Below, piece by piece: positions 27,198 through 35,951 of a stretch of DNA of 51,543 nucleotides. The notes beneath the pieces were generated by a model. The model was not told the origin of the DNA. It did no database searches and saw only the letters and a list, made by a program, of their open reading frames with translations. A program made the translations under genes and the position numbers. Location: the NCBI RefSeq assembly GCF_002251945.1, contig NZ_NDHW01000061.1:1-51543 (forward strand), given 5' to 3'. Numbering within the stretch: position 1 is the stretch's first letter; every line of letters starts with the position of its first letter. Source of the DNA: Pseudanabaena sp. SR411. Lineage in GTDB: Bacteria; Cyanobacteriota; Cyanobacteriia; Pseudanabaenales; Pseudanabaenaceae.

Positions 27198-27821
27198 ATG
27201 GTTCAAACCTTACAAGCTTCAAAGCTCAGCTTATATGATGTCAAAAACAAATTTCACTTACATCAAGATAGAAACGATACATTTTTTACTGACTTATTAG
27301 TTTCGGCTCCCGCGCTTAGTGAATTTGAGAAACAGCAACTGGATCGCACAAGGCAACAATACCTTTATCTTGCGGATCGACCACTGCTAGAAGTAACCGT
27401 CAAGATGGTTACCTTGTCGCCATTGCTTTCCCTAGCAGGTTTTTATGATCCGCCTTTTTATACGACCCTAGAAGAATCGATCGAGTTAGTGTCTCAGGAT
27501 GGAGTGGAAGTAGTACGAGGGCAGATTGATGTCCTAGTGCTACAACAATCCATCTGGATATTGGTAATCGAAGCCAAAAGCATTCAATATGATGTGATGG
27601 TTGCTCTGCCGCAGGCTTTGACTTATATGATTTCTAGTCCTAACGCTACCAAGTCAAGATTTGGATTGATTACTAATGGACGAGAATTTCGCTTTATCAA
27701 ACTAGATTGTGAAGCTGAACCAATTTATACCCTATCCAAAGTTTTTTCCCTATCTGAGTCAGAAAATCAGTTGTACGAGGTACTACAAATTTTAAAATCT
27801 CTTGGTCAGTTAGTTATTTGA
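27198..27821 (+). CDS. HsdR N-terminal-like PD-(D/E)XK nuclease-fold protein
   Basis: 207 residues. A nuclease-like core is visible: GQIDVLVLQQSIWILVIEAKS, supplying the D and E-x-K of a PD-(D/E)XK site near residues 111-129, then QALTYMIS and FGLITNGREFRFIKL. This arrangement is seen in the N-terminal domain of type I restriction subunits and in small stand-alone cyanobacterial proteins. No modification or specificity subunit is nearby, so it is not a full restriction system. A ribosome site (AGGAGAAAG) precedes the ATG. Confidence 0.75.
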   Translation: MVQTLQASKLSLYDVKNKFHLHQDRNDTFFTDLLVSAPALSEFEKQQLDRTRQQYLYLADRPLLEVTVKMVTLSPLLSLAGFYDPPFYTTLEESIELVSQDGVEVVRGQIDVLVLQQSIWILVIEAKSIQYDVMVALPQALTYMISSPNATKSRFGLITNGREFRFIKLDCEAEPIYTLSKVFSLSESENQLYEVLQILKSLGQLVI

Positions 27822-27866
27822 CTACCCTCTTACCCAAGAATTAGTGGTGCATCGCAACGAAAGCGA

Positions 27867-27903
27867 AAAATAGGAAGAATCGCTTAGCGATTCTTCCTAT
27901 TTT
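27867..27903 (+). terminator. Perfect 17-bp hairpin with TTA loop
   Basis: The arm AAAATAGGAAGAATCGC is perfectly paired and ends in TTTTCG. It lies 46 bases after the nuclease-like gene and may act as its terminator. Confidence 0.75.
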
Positions 27904-27933
27904 CGTCATGTCTATATCTCACGTATCAAGTCC

Positions 27934-27986
27934 AACCCCAAATAAACGAAGGTGGCGCTTTGCGCCGCCTTCGTTTATTTGGGTTT
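27934..27986. repeat. 25-bp hairpin, AAAACCC/GGGTTTT family
   Basis: Arms start AACCCCAAATAAACGAAGG, with one G-T type mismatch in the GC core and one near the outer end, around a TTT loop. Left flank GTATCAAGTCCAACCCC resembles 50615-50730 and right flank CCTTAGCAAAACTTACATTG matches 21116-21170. Confidence 0.87.
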
Positions 27987-28030
27987 TACATCCTTAGCAA
28001 AACTTACATTGATACATTTCCAGTGCAACT

Positions 28031-28106
28031 CCAAAAGCGGGATAGAGGCACTTCACGCCGCCATCCTGCTTTTGGGCAAAATGAAAAGCCACTCTTTTCA
28101 TTTTGC
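28031..28106. repeat. Tandem pair of hairpins
   Basis: 28031-28075: arms CCAAAAGCGGGAT and complement with one wobble pair and an imperfect inner stem. 28076-28106: perfect 13-bp arm GCAAAATGAAAAG with loop CCACT. They are directly adjacent. The gap 27822-28169 is thus almost entirely hairpin sequence and carries no credible gene. Confidence 0.75.
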
Positions 28107-28169
28107 AATTTTTGATATAGAGACGCTAGAATATTAGCAATTGTTATTGTTGAGAAAATTATATAGATT

Positions 28170-28394
28170 ATGTCGCAGTATCAACGTATCGAGTACTTAA
28201 TCGGGAAAGATGGCAAAATCGTTGAGCGAGCGATTGACATATCTGGCAGTGATTGCGTTGCGATCACTGCGGAAATTGAGTCGAATTTAGGGAAAGTCGA
28301 AACTCGCCAATTATTATCCAGTTATTACGAGACCTCTGGACAAAATCTTGACCGCAATGCGATCGAGCAAGTTCAGTATGATCAATTACCCTAA
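28170..28394 (+). CDS. DUF2997 family small protein
   Basis: 74 residues matching the cyanobacterial DUF2997 pattern: RIEYLIGKDGKIVERAID, the conserved GSDCVAITAEIES with its single Cys, then LGKVETRQLLSSYYE. These proteins often sit beside ycf35/DUF1257 and ferredoxin-like genes; here those partners are absent. Function unknown. A weak hairpin (TTTAGGTT/AACCTAAA, 28417-28441) follows the stop. The rest of the gap to 28657 shows nothing recognisable. Confidence 0.8.
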   Translation: MSQYQRIEYLIGKDGKIVERAIDISGSDCVAITAEIESNLGKVETRQLLSSYYETSGQNLDRNAIEQVQYDQLP

Positions 28395-28657
28395 TTTGCT
28401 GTAGATACGTGTGCTATTTAGGTTGTATTAGTGAACCTAAATGTTTTCTAAAACTTATTGAATTTACCTACTGCTTGAGTCTTGCTAACTTTCCCGATAG
28501 CAATGATTTAGGCACTCACAGGTAAATGTAATTGGCTCGCCAATTAGCTCAGTTTGAGAATTTATTTCAATAAAGTTAAGATGCTTGCCCTGATCTGGGT
28601 AAAATTGTGATCAAGAAATTAAGAATTGTTAAAGATTTGCTTATGTAGAGATTTGCC

Positions 28658-29356
28658 ATGGTGATTCAAACTCCCCTGTTGATATCAGAGTCGAGCGCAA
28701 CTAAAAGGCTGCGAAATATTTTTGCGTCCGTTGATGCCATGAGTTGTCCGCATAGGCTGAATTTTCATCTGCATACGGTGCATTCTGACGGAAAAATGCA
28801 GCCAGTGGATTTGATTCAGCAGGCGATCGCTTTACGGGTCTCTGATCTTGCCATTACCGATCACCATGCGATCGCAGGATATTACATTGCCAAAAAATAT
28901 CTTGATCGATCAATCAGTCAATCTAGCGATCCCCAATCTTTGCCAACACTTTGGTCAGGTATTGAGGTGAATGCCAGCCTAATTTTTACAGAAGTGCATA
29001 TTCTGGGCTATGGATTTGATCCCGAACATAAGGCGATGCTTCCCTATTTGCAGGGTAAAACTACCGCAGGTTTAGACTATCAAGCAATTAGTGTAATTAA
29101 GGCGATGCATTTGGCTGGGGGCTTGGCGGTGTTAGCGCACCCTGCCAGATATCGGCGATCGCCTGAAGACTTGATTCCAGCCGCCGCCGCCTTAGGCATT
29201 GATGGTGTAGAGACTTATTATGGCTATGACAATAGTGATCCTTGGAAACCAAGTCCTCGCCAGACCGAAGAAATTCGCCATCTTGCCGAATCCCACGGAT
29301 TAATGCATACCTGTGGAACTGACTCCCACGGGTTTAAAATTAGTAAAAGACTTTAA
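28658..29356 (+). CDS. PHP-domain metal-dependent phosphoesterase
   Basis: 232 residues. PHP metal motifs are in order: HLHTVHSDG near 34-42, ITDHHAI near 68-74, the Glu of GIEVNA near 106, LAHPARY near 166-172 and the terminal TDSHG near 222-226. These would bind two or three metals in a trinuclear phosphoesterase site. Related small PHP proteins act on nucleotides or RNA ends, but the substrate cannot be read from sequence. Start ATG at 28658. Confidence 0.88.
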   Translation: MVIQTPLLISESSATKRLRNIFASVDAMSCPHRLNFHLHTVHSDGKMQPVDLIQQAIALRVSDLAITDHHAIAGYYIAKKYLDRSISQSSDPQSLPTLWSGIEVNASLIFTEVHILGYGFDPEHKAMLPYLQGKTTAGLDYQAISVIKAMHLAGGLAVLAHPARYRRSPEDLIPAAAALGIDGVETYYGYDNSDPWKPSPRQTEEIRHLAESHGLMHTCGTDSHGFKISKRL

Positions 29357-29443
29357 ATAAGAAGCCATGCTTAGCAGGGCTTCTTATTTGTTGCATTGTC
29401 TGCTTTTCCCCTATGGCTAAAGTATAACTACTGGGACAAATCA

Positions 29444-29496
29444 AAACCCAAGAAGCAAGTAGCGGCGCTTAGCGCCGCTACTTGCTTCTTGGGTTT
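29444..29496. repeat. Perfect 25-bp hairpin, AAAACCC/GGGTTTT family
   Basis: The arm starts AAACCCAAGAAGCAAGTAGC, ends GGCGC and closes on TTA. The left flank CTGGGACAAATCA is shared with 50615-50730 and 36871-36942. It lies between the PHP gene and the FAD oxidoreductase start. Confidence 0.9.
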
Positions 29497-29551
29497 GTAT
29501 ACTAAAAAGACAGGCGACAGCAAAACAATCAGAATTATCGTTAAGGGAAAA

Positions 29552-31054
29552 ATGACCGAAAAACCAAAAGTAATCGTCGTTGGTGCAGGTTGGGCGGGAC
29601 TAGGCGCAACCTATCAACTCACCAAACAAGGCTATGACGTAACCTTATTAGAGGCGGGATCGCAAGCTGGGGGACTGGTTGCAGGATGGAAAACAGAAAA
29701 GGGGCGATCGGTCGAAGCAGGAATTCATGGATTCTGGTATCCCTATCGTAATATTTTTTCCCTAGTCAAAGAATTAGAGCTTGATCCTTTCACGCCTTGG
29801 ACGAGATCAGCGCAATACTCTCCCGCAGGTTTAGAAGTTGAATCCCCAATTTTTCAAGACTTGCCGCGATTACCTTCACCCCTTGGCACATTTGCCTATA
29901 CGAAGTTTAAGAGATTGCCATTAAGCGATCGCCTCTCAGCATTGCCTTTAATGTATGCTGTCGTTGATTTTGATAACTCTGACGATGCATGGAAGCGTTA
30001 CGACGGTATCACTGCCCGAGAACTATTCCGTCAATATGGCGTATCGGAACGGCTTTATCGCGAATCCTTTGAGCCAATGCTGTTAGTTGGTTTATTTGCC
30101 CCAGGGGAACAATGTTCGGCGGCAGCGGCTTTGGGAATGCTGTATTACTTTATCTTGGCGCATCAAGCAGATTTTGATGTGGTTTGGTGTCGTGGCACTG
30201 TCGGCGAAAAAATCTTTAAACCTTGGTGCGATCGCATTAAAGATCTTGGCGGCAAAATCCTCACCGATCGCCGCGTTAGTGATGTACAGGTTGATAATTC
30301 TGGCAAAGTTACGGGAGTAATTTGTGGCGATGAAAGCTTTGAAGCCGATGCTGTAATTTTTTCCGTAGGCATTTCGGGAATGCAGAAAATTGTCTCTAGT
30401 AGCCCTGCTTTGCAAAAACGTAGAGAATTTCGTAACTTGATGAACTTAGGTGCGATCGATGTGTTGGCTGTAAGGCTATGGTTCGATCGCAAAATCAAGA
30501 TTCCCCGTCCATCCAATGCCTGCTTTGGCTTTGATGTGACTACGGGCTGGACATTTTTTGATCTCAATGCGCTCCATGATGAATATGCTGATGAGACAGG
30601 CTCCGTAATCGAAGTCGATTTTTATCACGCAAATCAATTTTTGCCCCTTGATAATCAGGAAATTGTGGCGATCGTTCAGAAATATCTGGCTTCTTGTTTA
30701 CCAGAATTTGAGATAGCCAAAGTTGTTGATAGTAGCGTAATTCGATTGCCTCGTGCGGTGACCCATTTTGCCCCTGGTAGTTATCAGCATTTGCTGAGAG
30801 AGATTACTAGCTTTCCCAATTTATATATGAGTGGAGATTGGATAATTACCAGTCATGGCTCATGGTCACAGGAAAAAGCCTATGTCACAGGTCTAGAAGC
30901 TGCAAATCTAGTCATTCAACAATTTAGTCATGGCAACATGACTCAGATTTTGCCGATTGAATCCGATGAACCTCATATCCAGATTGCGCGATCGCTCAAT
31001 CAGACGCTAAGAAACATGGCAAAATCCTTGATTCCTAATTTCTCACTGCCATAA
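29552..31054 (+). CDS. FAD-dependent oxidoreductase (carotenoid desaturase/HpnE-like)
   Basis: 500 residues from the ATG at 29552, which has AAGGGA upstream; an open frame extends to 29396 but that part is made of hairpin repeat. The dinucleotide-binding VVGAGWAGLGATYQL (residues 8-22) and LLEAGSQAGG motif identify an amine-oxidase/phytoene-desaturase type flavoprotein; GIHGFWYPYRNIF and a C-terminal GDWI...GLEAAN FAD-binding block are typical of the CrtP/CrtQ-like COG3349 group. The substrate is probably a polyene or isoprenoid, but not defined. Confidence 0.83.
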   Translation: MTEKPKVIVVGAGWAGLGATYQLTKQGYDVTLLEAGSQAGGLVAGWKTEKGRSVEAGIHGFWYPYRNIFSLVKELELDPFTPWTRSAQYSPAGLEVESPIFQDLPRLPSPLGTFAYTKFKRLPLSDRLSALPLMYAVVDFDNSDDAWKRYDGITARELFRQYGVSERLYRESFEPMLLVGLFAPGEQCSAAAALGMLYYFILAHQADFDVVWCRGTVGEKIFKPWCDRIKDLGGKILTDRRVSDVQVDNSGKVTGVICGDESFEADAVIFSVGISGMQKIVSSSPALQKRREFRNLMNLGAIDVLAVRLWFDRKIKIPRPSNACFGFDVTTGWTFFDLNALHDEYADETGSVIEVDFYHANQFLPLDNQEIVAIVQKYLASCLPEFEIAKVVDSSVIRLPRAVTHFAPGSYQHLLREITSFPNLYMSGDWIITSHGSWSQEKAYVTGLEAANLVIQQFSHGNMTQILPIESDEPHIQIARSLNQTLRNMAKSLIPNFSLP

Positions 31055-31057
31055 TAA

Positions 31058-31098
31058 GTTTGAATTTTGTTGCGCCTACGCCACAACAAAATTCAAAC
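31058..31098 (+). terminator. Hairpin after the FAD oxidoreductase gene
   Basis: 15-bp perfect arms GTTTGAATTTTGTTG with an imperfect 11-base centre, three bases after the stop codon. Confidence 0.65.
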
Positions 31099-31168
31099 CT
31101 GAATTCATAATTAGCCTGTAATCAATGTAAAATTGGATACGGTTAGACCAACCTAATAAAACTTTTTT

Positions 31169-31897
31169 ATGCTCTTAACAGAACAATCTCCCTCGACTCC
31201 TAAAAATACTGTCGGTTGTGTCTTAGTGGTGGAGGACGAAGCGATTATTCAAGAGGCGATCGCATTATCTTTGCGTGAAGAAGGTTACAGCGTTTTACTA
31301 GCTGAAGATGGTTATAGTGCTTTGCAAATTGCGAAAACTGCGGCAAGACTAGATTTAGTAATTTTAGATGTAATGTTGCCATCGATAAATGGACTAGATT
31401 TTTGCCGCATTTTGCGTCACGAAGGCAATAATGTCCCTGTATTGATGATTAGTGCAAGAGGTAATGAATCTGATCGTATTGTGGGCTTAGAGGTGGGAGC
31501 CGACGATTACCTTAGTAAGCCTTTTGGAATGCGAGAACTCGTAGCACGTTGCCGCGCCTTACTACGCCGTAGCCGTCGTGATTTTGTGGCAACTAATGCC
31601 ACAGTTTATAAGTTTGGCGATATCACCATGTATCCCGATGAGTGTCGGGTTACGATCAACGAAACGGAAATCAATCTTTCTCCAAAAGAATTTCGGTTGC
31701 TGGATCTATTTATGAGTCATCCGCGTCGGGTGTGGTCACGGGAGCAGCTATTAGAAAAAGTCTGGGGAGTGGATTTTGTTGGTGATAGCAAAACTGTAGA
31801 CGTTCATATCCGTTGGTTACGCGAAAAAATCGAAGTTGATCCTAGTGATCCTAAGCATATTGTGACTGTTAGAGGCTTCGGCTATCGCTTAGGATAG
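31169..31897 (+). CDS. OmpR/PhoB-family response regulator
   Basis: 242 residues. Receiver domain about 15-130 with acidic pair VEDE (near 23), phospho-acceptor Asp67 (VILDVMLP), Ser in LMISARG and Lys in LSKPFG. A winged-helix DNA-binding domain follows (about 145-240: NLSPKEFRLLDLF, WSREQLLEKVWG, VDVHIRWLREKIE, VRGFGYRLG). No histidine kinase is adjacent, so it is an orphan; its partner cannot be named. SasA occurs in the window but normally pairs with RpaA, which has a different receiver sequence. Confidence 0.9.
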   Translation: MLLTEQSPSTPKNTVGCVLVVEDEAIIQEAIALSLREEGYSVLLAEDGYSALQIAKTAARLDLVILDVMLPSINGLDFCRILRHEGNNVPVLMISARGNESDRIVGLEVGADDYLSKPFGMRELVARCRALLRRSRRDFVATNATVYKFGDITMYPDECRVTINETEINLSPKEFRLLDLFMSHPRRVWSREQLLEKVWGVDFVGDSKTVDVHIRWLREKIEVDPSDPKHIVTVRGFGYRLG

Positions 31898-31968
31898 ATA
31901 TAGGGAAGGGAGTCTTCGACTCCCTTCCCTATATTTTGAGAATGGCGGCGCTTTGCGCCGCCATTCTC
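31898..31968. repeat. Tandem hairpins after the response regulator
   Basis: 31898-31934: perfect 17-bp stem ATATAGGGAAGGGAGTC, loop TTC, starting on the base after the stop codon. 31938-31968: perfect 14-bp stem GAGAATGGCGGCGC, loop TTT, followed by TTTTTGGG. The first is a likely terminator. The remaining gap to 32327 is a strongly AT-rich stretch of about 350 bases in which I see no gene or clear site. Confidence 0.87.
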
Positions 31969-32327
31969 TTTTTGGGTTTGATTTGTTCTAACTAATTAAA
32001 TACAAAATATTTATAATTTTTCTGCTTTTTTATAGCTTTTCTGACTTTTTTAGTCCTTATTTTACTATACAAGTTAAGCGATTTGTACGGTTAATTTATT
32101 GATAGTTTTTTGATAGATTGAATCCTACCAATAAAGTCTAATAAGTAAATTTTCTAAAATATATTACATGTTATGGTTTGGGGGATTCCAAGAATATCAT
32201 TTATATTTTAATTGGATATTTTTGCGATAATCATATTAATTAATAAAGAAAATCAAGCTAAAAAACTTTGTTATTTTCTAAATACTAAGCATCCTAATTA
32301 CTATGAATTCTAAGCAAGTAAAAAGTT

Positions 32328-33431
32328 ATGCCTATATTTATCAATGTCTTAGAAGAGATTATTGTTAAAGAAGTTAGAATTCAAATAGAAGAACTCCGCC
32401 CAGAAATGCAACCCAAGGTTAAAGTTGCAGAAGTTGTAGCTTATGCACTTAATCGACTACCACCTTTATTTGCCACTTCAATGATTGGCTGGAAATATCA
32501 ATATGACTATGCTTTAAACGAATTACATCCTCAGATTGCTCAAACAATCAAGCATGGTATCAAAGCTATTTTATTTGGTGATCCATTGCATGACACTACG
32601 CCTTTACCTAAGCATTTATTTCTAAATAGTGCAGGAGTTCTACATCAACTCAATCAACTTCTCAAACGTAAATATTTGCGGTGGCGAGATGTCCCCGTTA
32701 TCGTTAAGGAAATGTCTGATAAATGCTCGCAATTTAGCCAAATCAATAACTTTGAAGATCAAACAATAATTCAAGGGCTTGAAGAAACTCGATTACAAGA
32801 TGTTAATCATTTAAATCGCCAACATCGAGCAGTACTTTCTAGCTCAAAACGGTTTATGCAAAAGCAGCTAGTTCAAAAGCAGGAGGAAGCCTTTCGACTA
32901 GAATTGGAAAAGGCTTGGGATTCTCATATTAAGTCCTGCGAAGGTTCATGGTCTAGTGATAAACGGGCTAAGGATGCCCTAGAAATGGAATATAGGGCGT
33001 TAGAATCCTATACTTTGGAAGCCCAACTCGGACTAATAAATGTATTAGAACACCTTGTATTTTTAGTAATCGAGAAAGCGACACCTCCTGAACTAAATCA
33101 GCAATTCAACAAAAGTGAGGTAGCCGCCTATGCGCTCAATCGATTGCCAGCAATGTATGCCACTAGTGTGCGTGGGTTTCGCCATTTGAGACAAAAAGCT
33201 ATTTCCGAACTTTCTCGCGAACTAATTGGCACAGTGCGTAATGGCATCATGAAAGTCCTGAAAATCCCCCATACAGATTTGCAACCGATCGCTGCTTATC
33301 GCTTTACTCAAGAATATGAACAAGCAATTTTAGATTTACGGACTTTTTTAGGACGCAATGACATTACTCTGCATAATGTTGTGGCGATCGTGCAAGATTT
33401 GTTGCTGTGTCAATCTGCGTCAAGGAACTGA
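32328..33431 (+). CDS. Protein with two tandem ComFB domains
   Basis: 367 residues built as a duplication. Copy 1 (about 5-125): [40 protein letters not shown], then [19 protein letters not shown]. Copy 2 (about 232-362): [40 protein letters not shown], then [21 protein letters not shown] charged helical linker joins them. ComFB-domain proteins include cyanobacterial CdgR-type cyclic-di-GMP receptors, so two nucleotide-binding sites in one chain are possible. The last 12 bases overlap the convergent yidD. Confidence 0.85.
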   Translation: MPIFINVLEEIIVKEVRIQIEELRPEMQPKVKVAEVVAYALNRLPPLFATSMIGWKYQYDYALNELHPQIAQTIKHGIKAILFGDPLHDTTPLPKHLFLNSAGVLHQLNQLLKRKYLRWRDVPVIVKEMSDKCSQFSQINNFEDQTIIQGLEETRLQDVNHLNRQHRAVLSSSKRFMQKQLVQKQEEAFRLELEKAWDSHIKSCEGSWSSDKRAKDALEMEYRALESYTLEAQLGLINVLEHLVFLVIEKATPPELNQQFNKSEVAAYALNRLPAMYATSVRGFRHLRQKAISELSRELIGTVRNGIMKVLKIPHTDLQPIAAYRFTQEYEQAILDLRTFLGRNDITLHNVVAIVQDLLLCQSASRN

Positions 33432-33668
33432 TGTTGACTCATCTTGGTGAACCAATAGTTCTGGTACAGGATCGTATCCACCAATATTCCAAGGATGACA
33501 ACTACAAATCCGTTTAACAGCTAGCGTCCCTCCCTTGGCTAAACCAAAGCGATCGATCGCAGTCACTGCATATTGCGAACAAGTAGGCTGAAACCGACAT
33601 CTTGGTGGAAATAATGGTGAAATAAATAATCGATAAAACTGAATCAATAAAATGACAAGTTTTTTCAT
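33420..33668 (-). CDS. yidD: Membrane protein insertion efficiency factor YidD
   Basis: 82 residues with the complete YidD signature: [19 protein letters not shown], then [11 protein letters not shown] and an [10 protein letters not shown]...[18 protein letters not shown] end. YidD is a small membrane-associated helper of YidC-dependent protein insertion. Its usual neighbours (rpmH, rnpA, yidC) are absent. It overlaps the convergent ComFB gene tail by 12 bases. Confidence 0.95.
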   Translation of the reverse strand: MKKLVILLIQFYRLFISPLFPPRCRFQPTCSQYAVTAIDRFGLAKGGTLAVKRICSCHPWNIGGYDPVPELLVHQDESTSVP

Positions 33669-33783
33669 GAATTTTTTCGTGACTGCGCTAGGCTATTGAT
33701 AAAGCTGTCGCCACCTCACGCTTTTTCGGGTTTAGTGCAACAGCTACATATCTCCATTTTAACGTTTCTATCCTAATATTCTG

Positions 33784-34638
33784 ATGTCATCCTCTAAAAA
33801 TGTCACGATCGCTGTTATTCAAGCATCTCTCAATGCTGATATCGCTACTAACGTCAATAAAATATCCGACTTAGTTAGCAAAGCAGCCTATCAAGGCGCA
33901 CAGGTAATTTTGCCACCAGAATTATTTGAAGGGTCATACTTTTGTCGGGAAGAACGCGATTACTTTTTTGATTGGGCGCAACCTGTAGAAAACCATCCGA
34001 CGATCTCCCATTTTCAAAAGCTGGCTCAAGAACTAAATGTGGTAATTCCTGTTTCATTTTTCGAGAAGTCAGGACAGGTCTATTACAACAGTCTTGCCAT
34101 GGTTGATGCCGATGGCTCATTGTTGGGAGTCTATCGCAAAAGTCATATTCCCGATGGACCTGGTTACGAAGAAAAGTTTTATTTTCGTGGTGGTGATACA
34201 GGCTTTAAAGTCTGGGACACTGCTTTTGGCAAAATTGGTGTGGGCATTTGCTGGGATCAGTGGTTTCCTGAATGTGCCAGAGCGATGGTATTGATGGGAG
34301 CCGAAATTTTGCTATACCCAACGGCGATCGGTTCCGAGCCTGAGGAACCAAATCTGAATACTAAAGATCCTTGGCAGAGAGCGATGATTGGTCATGCAGT
34401 CAGCAATGTAATTCCTGTAGCTGCGGCAAATCGGATCGGACTAGAGGGAAATCAAACTTTTTATGGTCATTCCTTTGTCGCTAACCATCGCGGCGATAAG
34501 GTTGCTGAGTTAAATGACACTGAAGAAGGCGTGATCTTAGCCAATTTCGATCTCGATCAAGTTCGACTTAATCGCGCTTCCTTTGGATTTTTTCGCGATC
34601 GCCGCCCAGATTTATATCAGGTTTTATTGTCACCCTAA
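33784..34638 (+). CDS. aguB: N-carbamoylputrescine amidase
   Basis: 284 residues, a nitrilase-superfamily enzyme. The catalytic triad is present: Glu46 (PPELFEG), Lys119 (YRKSHIPDGPGY) and Cys156 (GICWDQWFPE). The PDGPGY and GSEP blocks are characteristic of plant/cyanobacterial-type AguB. It hydrolyses N-carbamoylputrescine to putrescine, ammonia and carbon dioxide, completing the route begun by SpeA in the same window. Confidence 0.95.
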   Translation: MSSSKNVTIAVIQASLNADIATNVNKISDLVSKAAYQGAQVILPPELFEGSYFCREERDYFFDWAQPVENHPTISHFQKLAQELNVVIPVSFFEKSGQVYYNSLAMVDADGSLLGVYRKSHIPDGPGYEEKFYFRGGDTGFKVWDTAFGKIGVGICWDQWFPECARAMVLMGAEILLYPTAIGSEPEEPNLNTKDPWQRAMIGHAVSNVIPVAAANRIGLEGNQTFYGHSFVANHRGDKVAELNDTEEGVILANFDLDQVRLNRASFGFFRDRRPDLYQVLLSP

Positions 34639-34674
34639 AAAATAGAGATGTCACAAAGCGACATCTCTATTTTT
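34638..34674. terminator. Bidirectional terminator between aguB and the phosphatase gene
   Basis: 15-bp perfect arms AAAAATAGAGATGTC with a seven-base loop ACAAAGC, ending in five T on either strand. It overlaps the ends of both convergent genes. Confidence 0.88.
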
Positions 34675-35446
34675 AAACCCAAGACCAGCGTCGCTTTTGA
34701 GCGTTGGTTTTGCCAATTTCCAGTCTTTGCGATCGCGTCGGCATTGGCTCAATCACAGTCGTAATATCGGATAGTGAATTTACCCTCAACTCATGGGTAA
34801 AGGTATTACATTGATAGACTGTTGCCGTATCAATATCCAGAGCCGATAGCCATCCACTTTTAGGGTGATAACCACCAGTATCAATATCCAGCCATCCCTT
34901 TCCCAGTACTAAATTCCCTGGTTTCACCCCTGGAAAAACAAAGGTGATTGTATGTCCAGTGATAATAATTTTGTCTTCAAAGAAAGGCTCAGTGGCACTA
35001 TGAAATTCTTCGCGAATCCAGCAAAATTCAGCCGCACCCTGCAATTCGAGCGGTAGATTGGGGTTTAAGCCAGCATGGACTAGCCATACATCACCCAAAT
35101 CCATATAAAGCGGCAATTGCTGCATCCACTCTAAATGTGATTCTGGCAGATTAGCGGCTCCATAACTTTCTAGGGTTTTAGAACCACCATTTAATATCCA
35201 TCCCTTCCAGATCAATGATTCTTCGTTACTGCCAAAAGCATCAAGACACATTTGCTCATGATTTCCCTTGAGGCAAATGTGATTATTGTCCATCACCCAG
35301 TTTACAACGTCAGCACTACGCTCGCCGCGATCAATCAAGTCGCCCAAAAAAAATAGTTTGTCAGTAGGAACGCACTTAATGAAGTCAATTAACTTCATTA
35401 AGCCATCAAATTGACCATGAATATCGCCGAATACAAATCGAGTCAA
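34673..35446 (-). CDS. Metallophosphoesterase, Ser/Thr protein phosphatase/ApaH-like
   Basis: 257 residues with the dinuclear-metal motifs GDIHGQ (7-12), GDLIDRG (35-41), GNHEQM (61-66), LVHAGLNP near 122 and a TGHT near 163. Length and layout fit bacterial PPP-type phosphatases or diadenosine tetraphosphatase-like enzymes; which substrate is used is not clear. The Ser/Thr kinase at 21434 is one of several possible opposing partners. The protein ends with a basic tail rather than a second domain. Confidence 0.87.
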   Translation of the reverse strand: MTRFVFGDIHGQFDGLMKLIDFIKCVPTDKLFFLGDLIDRGERSADVVNWVMDNNHICLKGNHEQMCLDAFGSNEESLIWKGWILNGGSKTLESYGAANLPESHLEWMQQLPLYMDLGDVWLVHAGLNPNLPLELQGAAEFCWIREEFHSATEPFFEDKIIITGHTITFVFPGVKPGNLVLGKGWLDIDTGGYHPKSGWLSALDIDTATVYQCNTFTHELRVNSLSDITTVIEPMPTRSQRLEIGKTNAQKRRWSWV

Positions 35447-35717
35447 CTTATCTCACCCCATATCACAAATGGTGAAGCTAAAAACACATAGTATTGAAAT
35501 CTAACGACAGGTATGCATGAGGTGTAGCGGTCTAGCATATTTTTCAAGACAGATACAACTTTGAAGAAACTTTATCTTTGATATCTACTGTTTATATTTT
35601 AGGACAGATTTTCCTTGCTTTAGTTTCATTTTGTTTCTTGTCATCATAGGAAGTTTCGTACTTTATCACAATCATAGGACATACACCCTAGACAGTGTAA
35701 GCAACATACTACTCATC

Positions 35718-35848
35718 CAGCAATTCTATTTATAAAAATCGGTTTTTTGAAAGCCCGCCGTTGGCGGGCTTTCAAAAAACCGATTTTGTTGTTTCCAGCG
35801 CCTTAGGCGCTGGAAACAACAAAATCAGTTTCATAATGAGAATTGCTG
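35718..35848. repeat. Two-hairpin palindromic element, CAGCAATTCT family, copy B
   Basis: A 131-base unit bounded by CAGCAATTCT and its exact complement AGAATTGCTG. Inside: spacer AAAATCGGTTTT, hairpin 1 (35735-35787, perfect 25-bp stem including spacers, loop GTT), hairpin 2 (35788-35820, perfect 15-bp stem GTTGTTTCCAGCGCC, loop TTA), and a third spacer AAAATCAGTTT. This equals copy A at 12924 in length and order but has different stems. No target duplication is obvious. The gap 35447-35717 before it shows nothing recognisable. Confidence 0.9.
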
Positions 35849-35871
35849 CTAACCATCCTTGCTTTACTGAG

Positions 35872-35920
35872 TTAATACCAAAACACAAAACAGCTATGCC
35901 GTTTTGTGTTTTGGTATTAA
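35872..35920. repeat. Perfect 20-bp hairpin upstream of truB
   Basis: The arm TTAATACCAAAACACAAAAC with a nine-base loop AGCTATGCC is 32 bases upstream of the truB start. Confidence 0.8.
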
Positions 35921-35951
35921 TTAACAAGCGTCGCAGTTTTTTGTAATTTTT

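Noticed and set aside
27198-27821. Stand-alone restriction system
   Set aside because: Only an HsdR-N-like domain is present; there is no helicase, methylase or specificity gene.
27952-28137. 61-codon frame on the plus strand
   Set aside because: It is made of hairpin repeats (27934-27986, 28031-28106).
31169-31897. Calling the response regulator RpaA or RpaB
   Set aside because: The receiver sequence does not match either as I know them, and no neighbouring kinase supports a name.
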